A stretch of DNA of 37,062 nucleotides from Oscillospiraceae bacterium. GTDB lineage: Bacteria > Bacillota > Clostridia > Oscillospirales > Oscillospiraceae. This document shows, one piece after another, positions 1 through 9,700 of this stretch; position 1 is the first letter of the stretch, and the number at the start of each line of letters is the position of its first letter. Below the pieces are notes generated by a model that saw only the letters and a program-made list of their open reading frames with translations, ran no database searches and was not told the DNA's origin. The translations under genes and the position numbers were made by a program. The stretch is taken from the NCBI GenBank assembly GCA_015067605.1, contig SVME01000010.1, positions 1 through 37,062 on the forward strand, given 5' to 3'.

Positions 1-127
1 TAAAGTCTGAAAAGGCGTAAAATGGTTTAAGCATTCTCCCGTATTCCCCTTCCGGCGCTGCGCGCCACCTTCCCCTCGGGGGAAGGCATGGCACCTGCGT
101 TTCTTGCTGCGCTAAACGATAATTTAC
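1..127. repeat. Truncated copy (element A) of the TAAATTATCGTTTAGCG-bounded intergenic repeat family; only the right end is in the window
   Basis: Right terminus cgctaaacgataattta at 110-126. Interior attccccttccg...accttcccctcggggg...gcacctgcg is the reverse complement of the interior of element B (5496-5798). Confidence 0.7.
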
Positions 128-141
128 GTTACGAATGGGAA

Positions 142-1608
142 TCAATAGAGGATATCTTTGACGCTTTGGGTCATATCGATGCGAACGGTGTCCTTCTTTT
201 GCAGCTCCATACCTTTGTGGAGGGATTCCTCCCATTCGGTTAGTTCACTATTGAGCTTGTCGTTGGCTACCATGTAGTCCCGATAATTCCAATCACTCCA
301 GCCTACAAAATAGGTGATGTGAACGCCGTAGTCGGTACTGATGATGGCGGTGTCATTGATGCTGCGGTTTTCGTCGAAAAGCCAAGCATCGAATTCTGCA
401 AACATCTCGCCGGGGACAATGTCCTCATACAGACCGCCGGGGGCGTTGTCGGCAGAATGCTCGTCGGCCAGCTGGCCAAAGGTTTCGCCATTGGCTTCAC
501 CCTGCTTCCACTGCTCCAGCAGCTGCTCTGCCTGCTCACGGGCGGTGGCTTTCTCGGCATCGGAATAGGTGGTTTCGCCGGTGAGGCTGTCTGTGGTGCC
601 CCCCTCGTAGGGAATCAGGATGTGGCGGGTGTTGACCATGGTAATGTAGTTGTCGCTCCGATTTTGGAACAGCACGATTTGGTAGCCGGTGGGCATGGTG
701 GAATCGTCAGGGTAGACGGGAATCGCTGTAATATCGCCGGGGCTTCGACTGTCATCCAGAAGCCATTGCTGTAGCTCTTTTTCAATTTGGCTGTAACGAA
801 CGCGCTTATTTTCTGCGCAGACGGCGGTTTCTCCCTCTTTGAGCTTGTCCTTTGTGGCTTCGGAAATAGCTTTGTTCAGTTTTTCCACAGTGGTATTCTC
901 TTTGGAGGCGATTTGGTTGGCTGCGGTATTTAGCGCCAACTGGGAATCGAAAAGCGAGGCGGGCAGATAGTAGTTTGCATAGGTGAAGGAGTCGTAGTCG
1001 TAGGGGGTGTCGCCCTCGTAGGCTCGCAAATCTTCAGTGGTATAGCTGTCCAGAAGGGCAGAAGAATAATGACTGTAATAGAATCTGGCCAACAGGGTGG
1101 TTTCAAAGTAGCTCTTGTAGGTGGATTCGCTGGCACCCTCGCCGTACATGGATTGCAGGTACGCATCCACTGTAGAGAAGCCTGCGTCGGCGGCGTAGCT
1201 GCTGAAGTTTTCGTACATCATCGCAACGTCGGACTGTTCCTGCTCCGTTAGGTGGTAGCCGGCGGATTTGGCGGCGTGGTAGAGGACGTAGGAGTCCTCG
1301 ATATTATCAAGTGTCATGTCCAGAAAGTACTGAGCCCAGGTATCATTGGTTTTACTGTCGCAGATTTGACGGTTCAAATCCATGTTGATATCCAGCCCGT
1401 AGTACTCTGCCTGAGCGCCGTACTGGTTGTACCATTTGTTGATGACATCAACGAAAAAATATCCGGCCTCGACACTGGTGATTTGGTATTCGCCCACCGT
1501 GGCGGCGACATTCATATAGTAATTCTCCAGAGTGGGCTGCTCCTCGGAGCAGCCGGTGCAGCTGAGCACCAGTGCCAGAAGCGTCGCAATCGCAATGAGT
1601 TTTTTCAT
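142..1608 (-). CDS. PrsA-like parvulin-type peptidylprolyl isomerase lipoprotein (paralog 1)
   Basis: Lipobox signal MKKLIAIATLLALVLSCTGC; rotamase-like segment VNTRHILIPYEGG...GGLYEDIVPGEMFAEFDAW...YGVHITYF. Start placed at the internal ATG (1608) preceded by a ggagaac SD-like motif rather than the ORF-track start 1692. Confidence 0.82.
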   Translation of the reverse strand: MKKLIAIATLLALVLSCTGCSEEQPTLENYYMNVAATVGEYQITSVEAGYFFVDVINKWYNQYGAQAEYYGLDINMDLNRQICDSKTNDTWAQYFLDMTLDNIEDSYVLYHAAKSAGYHLTEQEQSDVAMMYENFSSYAADAGFSTVDAYLQSMYGEGASESTYKSYFETTLLARFYYSHYSSALLDSYTTEDLRAYEGDTPYDYDSFTYANYYLPASLFDSQLALNTAANQIASKENTTVEKLNKAISEATKDKLKEGETAVCAENKRVRYSQIEKELQQWLLDDSRSPGDITAIPVYPDDSTMPTGYQIVLFQNRSDNYITMVNTRHILIPYEGGTTDSLTGETTYSDAEKATAREQAEQLLEQWKQGEANGETFGQLADEHSADNAPGGLYEDIVPGEMFAEFDAWLFDENRSINDTAIISTDYGVHITYFVGWSDWNYRDYMVANDKLNSELTEWEESLHKGMELQKKDTVRIDMTQSVKDILY

Positions 1609-1635
1609 GGGGGTTCTCCTTATGTTTTCGGATGG

Positions 1636-1720
1636 GGCTATCATACAACCAAATCGCAAAAAGTGCAAGATGTTTTCATTTTTCGGTTGCACTTTTACGA
1701 ATTTGGTTGTATGATAAGCC
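1636..1720. promoter_or_regulatory. Mirror-image divergent promoters inside a ~33-bp inverted repeat
   Basis: + strand TTGCAC (1687-1692)-17 bp-TATGAT (1710-1715). - strand TTGCAC (complement of 1663-1668)-17 bp-TATGAT (complement of 1640-1645). Arms 1636-1668 and 1687-1720 are near-perfect reverse complements. Confidence 0.85.
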
Positions 1721-1745
1721 TATTCTACGTTTAAGGAGAAGCGAT

Positions 1746-3377
1746 ATGAAAAAAATGATTGCGCTGATTTTGGCGCTGGCGATGCTCTGCTGCGTTGGCT
1801 GCAATAAGCAGGGCGATGGACAGCCTACTACCCAATCCGGTGGGCAGCCTACCACCCAATCCGGCGGGCAGCAAGCAGGGGATAAAGATAAGCCTCAGGT
1901 TGACGCCAATGCGGTGACGATGAAGGTCAATGACCATCAGCTGACCGTTGCGGAAATGAGCTACTTCTTTATGGATTCCATCAATCAGTGGTATGGTAAC
2001 TACGGCAGCTACGCCGCCTACTTTGGTCTGGATTTTACCAAGCCTCTGGGCGAGCAGGTCTACGATCAGGAGTCTGGTGAGACTTGGGCGGATTGCTTCC
2101 TGGATATGGCCGTGGAGAGCGCCAAGAGCACCTATGCCCTTTACGATGCGGCAATGAAGGCGGAGTATAAGCTGTCCGAGGAAGAATCCAAGGAGCTGCA
2201 AGCTCTGTATGACAGTATGGACGACTACGCCCAAAAAGCGGGCTTCGACAACGCCGAGGACTATCTGAAGGAAATCTATGGCGAGTGCGCTGATGTGGAA
2301 AGCTATAAGGCATTTTTTAATGTTACCGCTGTGGCCGGTGCCTACTATTCCCACTATGCAGATAACCTGCTGGATGGCTACACCGATGATGACCTGCTGG
2401 CTTTTGAGGGGGATAAGGGGTACAATTACGACTCCTTTACCTATGCCAGCGTTTATCTGGATTTGGATGCGTTTCTCGTTGGCGGCACCAAGGATGATAG
2501 CGGCAAGGTGACCTATTCCGACGAGGAGCTGGCCGCAGCTAAGGAACGGGCAATCAATGCGGCGAAGCAGCTGTCTGCCACAGATATCAACACGGTGGAG
2601 AAGCTGAACACTGCCCTTGCGCAGGTGGAGCAGGCGATGGCAGAGCAGAAGGGCGAGAGCTTTGATCCGCAGAAGGCTAACGTTGCTACTATGAATCAGA
2701 ATATGATGTACGCAAAGGTCAGCAGCCTGATGCAGGGCTGGCTGCGGGATGAGATTCGGGTTGCGGGCGATATCACCTCGCTGCCTTATGAAAATGTCAC
2801 CAACGATGCCAACGGGGCTGAGGTCAAGACGCTGGAAGGTTACTATGTGGTTCTGTTCCTGAGCCGCAATGACAACCGGTTCCCGCTGGTCAATGTGCGC
2901 CATATTCTGGCGGCCTTTGAAGGGGGCACGGTCAACAACGTCACCGGCCAGAAGGTATTCACCGATGCGGAAAAGGCTGCGGCGAAGAAGGTGGCCGAGG
3001 AGCTTCTGGAGCAGTGGCTGGCCGGAGAGGCCACCGAGGAGAGCTTTGCGGATCTGGCGAACAAGCATTCCGACGACGGCGACGGCACCACTGGCGGTCT
3101 GTATGAGGATGTGTATCCCGGTCAGATGGTCACCAATTTCAACGATTGGTGCTTCGATGAAAGCCGCAAGACCGGCGACTATGGCATCGTGGAATCGCCC
3201 TACGGATACCATGTTATGTTCTACTCCGGTGACAGCGAGCTGACCTATCGAAATCAGATGGTTTCCAACGACAAGCTGAACGCGGATTTGGAAAGCTGGC
3301 AGAAGGCTCTGAATGAGGCTGCCAAGGTGGAAAAAATAGCGCTGGAGCTGGTGGACACCAACCGGATCATTGCCTGA
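1746..3377 (+). CDS. PrsA-like parvulin-type peptidylprolyl isomerase lipoprotein (paralog 2)
   Basis: Lipobox MKKMIALILALAMLCCVGC; VNVRHILAAFEGG...TGGLYEDVYPGQMVTNFNDWCFDESR...YGYHVMFYSGDSELTYRNQMVSNDKLN, collinear with paralog 1. Start placed at ATG 1746 after aaggagaagc. Confidence 0.83.
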   Translation: MKKMIALILALAMLCCVGCNKQGDGQPTTQSGGQPTTQSGGQQAGDKDKPQVDANAVTMKVNDHQLTVAEMSYFFMDSINQWYGNYGSYAAYFGLDFTKPLGEQVYDQESGETWADCFLDMAVESAKSTYALYDAAMKAEYKLSEEESKELQALYDSMDDYAQKAGFDNAEDYLKEIYGECADVESYKAFFNVTAVAGAYYSHYADNLLDGYTDDDLLAFEGDKGYNYDSFTYASVYLDLDAFLVGGTKDDSGKVTYSDEELAAAKERAINAAKQLSATDINTVEKLNTALAQVEQAMAEQKGESFDPQKANVATMNQNMMYAKVSSLMQGWLRDEIRVAGDITSLPYENVTNDANGAEVKTLEGYYVVLFLSRNDNRFPLVNVRHILAAFEGGTVNNVTGQKVFTDAEKAAAKKVAEELLEQWLAGEATEESFADLANKHSDDGDGTTGGLYEDVYPGQMVTNFNDWCFDESRKTGDYGIVESPYGYHVMFYSGDSELTYRNQMVSNDKLNADLESWQKALNEAAKVEKIALELVDTNRIIA

Positions 3378-3388
3378 TAATATTAGCT

Positions 3389-3414
3389 GGGACTGCGCCC
3401 ATGGGCGCAGTCCC
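3389..3414. terminator. Hairpin / likely terminator between convergent genes
   Basis: gggactgcgccc-at-gggcgcagtccc perfect palindrome followed by ttt; short T tract. Confidence 0.5.
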
Positions 3415-3420
3415 TTTGCG

Positions 3421-3594
3421 TTACATATCCAACTTCTGCTCCAGTTTGTTGCCCAGTTTCATGGCAACGTCTTCTGCCTTGCAGGCGGCCTTGGCCGCCA
3501 ACTGCCGAGTGGGATTGTTACGGGGCATCATCAAAATTGCCACCGCTCCTGCGGCGACGCCCAGCCCCATACTGATAGCCAGTCCTTTCAGCAT
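3421..3594 (-). CDS. Small membrane-anchored protein (57 aa), YtxH-like architecture
   Basis: Manual translation MLKGLAISMGLGVAAGAVAILMMPRNNPTRQLAAKAACKAEDVAMKLGNKLEQKLDM; aggagg-type SD just upstream; hydrophobic N-terminus then charged tail. Absent from the ORF track, probably due to the length cutoff. Confidence 0.6.
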   Translation of the reverse strand: MLKGLAISMGLGVAAGAVAILMMPRNNPTRQLAAKAACKAEDVAMKLGNKLEQKLDM

Positions 3595-3610
3595 AGCGGT
3601 TCCTCCTTAT

Positions 3611-3889
3611 TTATCGGCCGGAGCCGGGTTCCATATCGGGCATCATAGAACGGCCGCTGGAAGTGGTGCCGGACGGTTCCGTGGCGGTGGTGCCAGTGGA
3701 TTCCGTGGGGCGAGTGGTGGATGTGGTAGGCGCAGTGGTAGCGGTTGTTGCTGTGGTAGACGGCTTGGTTGCCTTGGTGGTGGAAGAGGAAGTGGATTCA
3801 CTGGTATCCCCGTCGGTCGACCCCATGCGGCAGCCGGTCAGCAGTCCTACGGCAAGAACTAGTGCCATAATTAAGCTCACAATTTTCAT
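3611..3889 (-). CDS. Small Ser/Thr-rich lipoprotein
   Basis: MKIVSLIMALVLAVGLLTGC lipobox then low-complexity TSESTSSSTTKATKPSTTATTATTAPTTSTTRPTEST; SD ggaggg upstream of ATG at 3889. Confidence 0.65.
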   Translation of the reverse strand: MKIVSLIMALVLAVGLLTGCRMGSTDGDTSESTSSSTTKATKPSTTATTATTAPTTSTTRPTESTGTTATEPSGTTSSGRSMMPDMEPGSGR

Positions 3890-4001
3890 TTTCAGCCCTC
3901 CTTTCGTGCTTAGTCTTTGCATAATGAGGATTTTTACGCTGGTAATTCACGGGTGGTTCGTAAAAGCGAAACACAAAACTAGGAAATGCTGTATTTGCGT
4001 G

Positions 4002-4030
4002 TTGATTTTTCCGGATTGAATGTGTATAAT
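4002..4030 (+). promoter_or_regulatory. Sigma-A-type promoter for the ferredoxin-like gene
   Basis: TTGATT-17 bp-TATAAT. Confidence 0.65.
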
Positions 4031-4069
4031 ATTTTCTGAAAATATCAAGAAAAAGGAGAGTTCTCTACC

Positions 4070-4456
4070 ATGAAGAAGCTCGCTGTTAAGAAAAACGAAG
4101 CCTGCATGGCTTGCCTGCAGTGCGTTGAGGCTTGCTCCAAGGCGTTTTACAAGGAGTTCGACGAGGATTTGAGCTGCATTCGCATCGTCGCCAAGGGAAA
4201 TGCTGCTAAGCCAATGACCTGCATCCAGTGCGGCAAGTGCATGCGCTCCTGTGAGCATGGCGCTATTACTCAGAATCCCAAGACCGGCGTTTACATGATT
4301 AACAAAAAGCTGTGTGTCAGCTGTGGTGCTTGTGTCGAGGCCTGCCCCATGAAGGTCATGGTTCTCAAGCCTGAAAATCCGGCTTCCAAGTGCATCGCCT
4401 GCGGCATCTGCGTCAAGGCCTGCCCCATGGAGATTTTGGAAATCGTCGAGAAGTAA
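4070..4456 (+). CDS. Ferredoxin-like polyferredoxin with four CxxCxxCxxxC motifs
   Basis: CMACLQCVEAC, CIQCGKCMRSC, CVSCGACVEACP, CIACGICVKACP in 128 aa; SD aaaggagag upstream. Confidence 0.88.
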   Translation: MKKLAVKKNEACMACLQCVEACSKAFYKEFDEDLSCIRIVAKGNAAKPMTCIQCGKCMRSCEHGAITQNPKTGVYMINKKLCVSCGACVEACPMKVMVLKPENPASKCIACGICVKACPMEILEIVEK

Positions 4457-4467
4457 TTACATATTTT

Positions 4468-4494
4468 GCGACCGGAGAAATCCGGTCGCTTTTT
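4468..4494 (+). terminator. Intrinsic terminator
   Basis: gcgaccgga-gaaa-tccggtcgc followed by tttttc. Confidence 0.85.
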
Positions 4495-4522
4495 CTTTAC
4501 AAAAAATTCGCAACTGTAATGA

Positions 4523-4551
4523 TTGCATAATCCATTCCGGTGTGATATAGT
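4523..4551 (+). promoter_or_regulatory. Promoter for murB
   Basis: TTGCAT-17 bp-TATAGT. Confidence 0.6.
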
Positions 4552-4581
4552 ATATTAGATATGATATGCCCGGAGGCGTTT

Positions 4582-5493
4582 ATGACTGTGATGAATGATT
4601 TTCAGCAGAAGATTGCCGGTTTTTTGCCGGAAATGGAGTTTCGGTTTGATGAGCCTATGGCAAAGCACACCTCCTTCCGCATTGGCGGGCCTGCGGAGGT
4701 TATGGCCTTTCCAAAAGATATCGATGAATTGTCGAAAATTCTGAAAACGTCCGTTTTATTGGACGTACAGCCTGCTATACTGGGTGCAGGAACCAATGTA
4801 TTGGCACCGGATACCGGTATGCAGGGGTTGGTGATTTGCCTGAAGGATTGCCTGGATGGGTTGGAGCGGCTGGACGACACTACCATTCGGGTGGCCGGCG
4901 GCGTGACCATGACCCGGGCGGCGGTATTTGCGGCGAATTTGGGTTTGTCCGGATTGGAATTTGCCCACGGCATCCCTGGTACGGTTGGCGGCGGTGTTTA
5001 TATGAACGCCGGTGCGTATGGTGGCGAAATCTGTCAGGTGTGCAAAAGCGTGGATGTGATGGATTTTGACGGAAATGTTCGGACTTTCAGTAATGAGAAA
5101 ATGGGTTTTTCTTATCGTCACAGTATTCTGGAGGAGCAGGCGGGCATTGTGGTTTCGGCGGTGTTTAATTTGATTCCCCAAGAGCCGCGGGTCATCAAGG
5201 ATAAGATGAAGGAGTTGATGGGGAAGCGTTCCGCCTCTCAGCCGTTGGATAAGCCCTCGGCCGGTTCTGCCTTCAAGCGCCCAGTGGGCGGCTATGCCGC
5301 TGCTCTAATCGATCAGGCGGGATTGAAGGGGTTCCAAATCGGCGGTGCTGCCATTTCTACGAAACACGCAGGCTTTGCTGTCAACATGGGCGATGCCACT
5401 GCGGAGGACGTAAAATCGCTGCTTGCGCAGGTGTCTGATATTGTTTTTGAAAAGTCCGGTATCCGTCTGGAACCGGAGGTAAGAATTTGGTGA
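4582..5493 (+). CDS. murB: UDP-N-acetylmuramate dehydrogenase
   Basis: FRIGGPAEVMAFP, GAGTNVLAPD, LEFAHGIPGTVGGGVYMNAGAYGGEI, FSYRHSIL, SAGSAFKRPVGGYAAALIDQAGLKG. Start at 4582 supported by ggagg SD; ORF track starts at 4561. Confidence 0.93.
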   Translation: MTVMNDFQQKIAGFLPEMEFRFDEPMAKHTSFRIGGPAEVMAFPKDIDELSKILKTSVLLDVQPAILGAGTNVLAPDTGMQGLVICLKDCLDGLERLDDTTIRVAGGVTMTRAAVFAANLGLSGLEFAHGIPGTVGGGVYMNAGAYGGEICQVCKSVDVMDFDGNVRTFSNEKMGFSYRHSILEEQAGIVVSAVFNLIPQEPRVIKDKMKELMGKRSASQPLDKPSAGSAFKRPVGGYAAALIDQAGLKGFQIGGAAISTKHAGFAVNMGDATAEDVKSLLAQVSDIVFEKSGIRLEPEVRIW

Positions 5494-5495
5494 GA

Positions 5496-5798
5496 TAAAC
5501 TATCGTTTAGCGGTGTAAGCGCCGCAGGCGCTATACCTTCCTCCGAGGGGAAGGTGGGCCGCCTTTAGGCGGCTCGGAAGGGGAATGGCGAAATCTGAGA
5601 ACTGGTAATAGGCCTGATGCAGAGAGGAAAACGTAACTTTTCCGCCCGCATTCCACTTCCGATTAGTCATGGTATAATCTCCACTGGAGATTATACACAA
5701 TTCAAATCCGCTGCGCGGAGCACCACCCCCTTCGGGGGCACCTTCTCCCCGGGAGAAGGGATAGCGGCTTCGCCGCTAGTGCGATAAACGTTAATTTA
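5496..5798. repeat. Element B of the TAAATTATCGTTTAGCG-bounded repeat family
   Basis: Left end taaactatcgtttagcg (5496-5512), right end gcgataaacgttaattta (5781-5798). Interior arms ctataccttcctccgaggggaaggtg and (reverse complement) ctatcccttctcccggggagaaggtg. Confidence 0.8.
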
Positions 5799-5819
5799 CA
5801 TCAGAAGGGAGGGTGTAGG

Positions 5820-6728
5820 ATGGTTTCTTTTTCTGCCGGTGTGAAAGCGGAGCTGTGTCGGGCGGTGCCCCAGAAAAAGTGCTGCGCTGTGGCGGAATGT
5901 TTTGGGATTCTGCTTTTTTGCAACAGTTTTGGGCAGGACGGGATTCGGATTGTTACCGAAAGCCGTGAATTTGGTTACATTCTTCCCATTCTTTTTGACA
6001 GAGCGTTCGATTTGGATTTCGACAGCTTTCCCAGCTTGGAAGCCCCCGGAAAGCTGGTATTCCAAATTGATGATATTGACAAAATACAGTCCATTCTGCG
6101 CTCTTTCGGGTTTGACCGTGACACCCTTTCTCTTCATGTGAATCTTCCGGTGGTGGAGGATGATTGCTGCAAGGCGGCGTTCCTGCGGGGGGCGTTCCTT
6201 GCTGGCGGCTCTGTCACGGATCCGGAGAAGGGCTATCATCTGGAAATCGGTACCTCTCACATCAGCGTTGCCAAGGAAACGCTTATGCTGATGGAGGAGG
6301 CACTAGGCTTCTATCCCAAGTCTGCTGGTCGTGGGGGCTCGCAGGTGCTGTACCTGAAGCAGAGCGACCAGATCAGCGACTGCCTGACCTATCTGGGTGC
6401 GCCGGTGGCGGCCATGGGCATTATGGAAGCCAAGCTGGAGAAAGAGCTGAACAACAAGGTCAATCGCCGGTGCAACTGCGACGATGCCAACACATCCAAG
6501 GTGGTGGAGGCGGCGCAGGAGCAGTTGGCGGCCATTCGAAGTTTGCGGGAGCGGGGGCTTCTGGAGCAGATGCCCCAGAAATTACAGGCCGCAGCGCTGG
6601 CACGGGAGAACAATCCCGAATCCTCTCTGACGGAGCTGGCGGCGCTGATGGAGCCGCCCATTTCCAAGCCCGCCATGAACAACCGCCTGAAAAAAATCAT
6701 CCAGACCGCAAAGGAGGCTGCGCTATGA
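5820..6728 (+). CDS. whiA: DNA-binding protein WhiA
   Basis: MVSFSAGVKAELCRAV...FLRGAFLAGGSVTDPEKGYHLEI...RRCNCDDANTSKVVEAAQEQL...SLTELAALMEPPISKPAMNNRLKKI typical of WhiA. Confidence 0.92.
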   Translation: MVSFSAGVKAELCRAVPQKKCCAVAECFGILLFCNSFGQDGIRIVTESREFGYILPILFDRAFDLDFDSFPSLEAPGKLVFQIDDIDKIQSILRSFGFDRDTLSLHVNLPVVEDDCCKAAFLRGAFLAGGSVTDPEKGYHLEIGTSHISVAKETLMLMEEALGFYPKSAGRGGSQVLYLKQSDQISDCLTYLGAPVAAMGIMEAKLEKELNNKVNRRCNCDDANTSKVVEAAQEQLAAIRSLRERGLLEQMPQKLQAAALARENNPESSLTELAALMEPPISKPAMNNRLKKIIQTAKEAAL

Positions 6729-9700
6729 GCTTTGTGAACCTTCATGTACATACAGAGTTCAGCCTTCTGGACGGCGCTTGCCGCATCAACGGCATTATGG
6801 AGCGGGTGAAGGAGCTGGGGCAGACGGCAGTGGCAATCACCGATCATGGCGTGATGTACGGCTGCATTGATTTCTACAAAGCCGCCAAAGCGGCGGGGGT
6901 AAAGCCAATCATCGGCTGCGAGGTTTACGTGGCACGCCGAGGGATGGCCGACCGTGTCCACGGCATCGACAACGACCCATACCATCTGGTGCTGCTGTGC
7001 AAAAACCGTAAGGGCTACGAAAATCTCTGTCTGATGGTGTCCGAGGCCTTCATCAATGGCTTTTACGGCAAGCCCAGAGTGGATCTGGCGCTACTGGAAA
7101 AATATCACGAAGGGCTGATTGCCCTGTCCGCTTGTCTGGGCGGCGGTGTGCCCCAATATCTGCTCAATGAGGATTACGAGGGGGCCAAGGCCTATGCGCT
7201 GAAGTTGGCGCAGATTTTCGGGGAAGGGAACTTCTATCTGGAGCTGCAGGATCATGGCATCGAGGAGCAACGTCCGGTGAATCAGGGTGTCGCCCGTATC
7301 GCACGGGAAACGGGGCTTCCGCTGGTGGCCACCAACGACGCCCACTATCTGCGCAAAACCGATGCCAAAATGCAGGATGTACTGCTGTGCATCCAGACCG
7401 GAAAAACCGTGGACGATGAGAATCGGATGCGGTTTGAAACGGAAGAATTTTACTTGAAAAGTGAGCAGGAGATGGGAGATTTATTCCCCAATTATCCTGA
7501 TGCCATAGAAAATACCGCAAGAATTGCGGAGCAATGTAATCTGGAATTCGTGTTCAACGAATACCATCTGCCTTCCTTTCCGGTGCCGGAGGGGTACACC
7601 AACGAGGAATATTTCCGCAAGCTCTGTATGGACGGATTTGCGGAGCGATATCCCCACCAGCCGGAGGAATATTTGCAGCGGCTGGAGTATGAGATTGGCG
7701 TTATCAGTCGGATGGGTTATGTAAACTACTATTTGATTGTTTGGGATTTTATTCGCTACGCCAAGGAGAATGGAATTCCTGTTGGCCCCGGACGTGGCTC
7801 CGGTGCGGCATCCATCGTTGCCTACTGTATGCACATCACAGAAGTGGATCCCATGCAGTATGCCCTGATTTTCGAGCGGTTCTTGAACCCCGAGCGTGTC
7901 AGTATGCCCGACTTCGATACGGATTTCTGTCAGGAGCGGCGACCAGAGGTCATAGAATACGTCATGCGCAAGTATGGCTCCGACCATGTGGCCCAGATTG
8001 CCACCTTCGGTACGATGGCGGCCCGTGGCGCCATTCGGGACGTGGGCCGTGCGCTGAATTTTACCTATGCGGAAACGGATGTGGTGGCAAAGCTGGTGCC
8101 CACCACCTTGCATATTACCCTCAAAGAGGCGCTGGAGGTTTCTCCCAAGCTCAAGGAGATGTACGACACGCAGGAGCGGGTGAAGACCCTGATCGACACC
8201 GCCATGAGTTTGGAGGGTATGCCCAGAAACACCTCCACCCATGCCGCCGGCGTGGTGATTACGGCGGAGCCAGTGTGCAACTATGTGCCGCTGTCCCGCA
8301 ACGATGACACGATAGTGACCCAGTACACCATGACCACCATCGAGGAGCTGGGTCTGCTGAAGATGGACTTCCTTGGTCTGCGGAACCTGACGGTAATTGA
8401 GGATGCGGAGCGGCAGATTCGCCGCTTGAATCCGGATTTCGACATTGACAAGGTACCGGAGGATGATCCGGAAACCTTCGCCATGCTGGCTGAGGGCAAG
8501 ACTCAGGGCGTGTTCCAGCTGGAGTCCGCCGGCATCACCGGTGTGTGCGTCAATATGCGCCCCACCTCCATCGAGGATATGACGGCCATTGTGGCGCTGT
8601 ATCGCCCCGGCCCTATGGATTCTATTCCCACGTTCATCGCAAACAAGCTGGATCATCGGAAGATTCGCTACAAAACCCCGCTGCTGGAGCCGATTTTGCG
8701 TGTTACTTACGGCTGCATCGTGTATCAGGAGCAGGTTATCGAAATTTTCCGTAGCTTGGGCGGCTATACCATGGGACAGGCGGACAACATCCGCCGTGCC
8801 ATTTCTAAGAAGAAGATGAAGGTCATCGAGGCGGAACGGAAGGTGTTTGTCTACGGTGACCCAGCGCAGAACATCACCGGCTGCATCGGTCACGGCGTGC
8901 CGGAGGCGGTGGCTCAGTCCATTTATGACGAAATCGTTGATTTTGCTAACTATGCCTTTAACAAGGCTCACGCCGTGTGCTATGCGGTGGTGTCCTATCA
9001 GACGGCGTACCTGAAATGTCATTACCCAAAGGAGTACATGGCGGCACTGATGACCTCGGTGCTGGATTCTGCCACCAAGATATCCGGCTACATCGCCGAG
9101 TGCAAGGAACTGGGGATACCGGTGCTGCCGCCGGACATCAATCACTCCGGCGACCATTTCACCGTGGAAGGGGACTGCATCCGGTTTGGTCTGGGCGCAG
9201 TGAAGAACGTAGGCCATGGACTGATTCGCTGCGTTGCGGCGAAGCGGGACGAAGGTGGGCCTTTCCGCTCGCTGGAGGATTTCATTCAGCGGATGGGCGA
9301 GGGTGAGCTGAACAAGCGTGCCGTTGAAAACTTTATCAAGTGCGGTGCTATGGACTGCTTCGGTCATCACCGCAGCGAGCTACTGGCGGTGTACGATCAG
9401 ATGATGGACAGCATCGCTGCCACCAGAAAGAAAAATCTGGAGGGACAGATTGGGCTGTTTGGTATGCTGGAGGAGCAAACCCCTGTGACGGCGATGCCCA
9501 TTCCCAGCATGCCGGAGATGCCCAAGGCGGAGCTGATGGCGCTGGAGAAGGAAACCACTGGTATTTATCTTTCCGGTCACCCTATGGATGACTATCGTCC
9601 TTTCTTGCGGGGCACTCATGTGGTGCCCATGGGCGAGCTGATGAGCGACGAGGGCGACTATCGGGATGACCAGATTGTTTCCGTGGCAGGTATTGTGCAG

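Noticed and set aside
6164-6724. N-terminal extension of the dnaE ORF
   Set aside because: It overlaps whiA in another frame. The real start is ATG 6725 in the ATGA overlap with the whiA stop.
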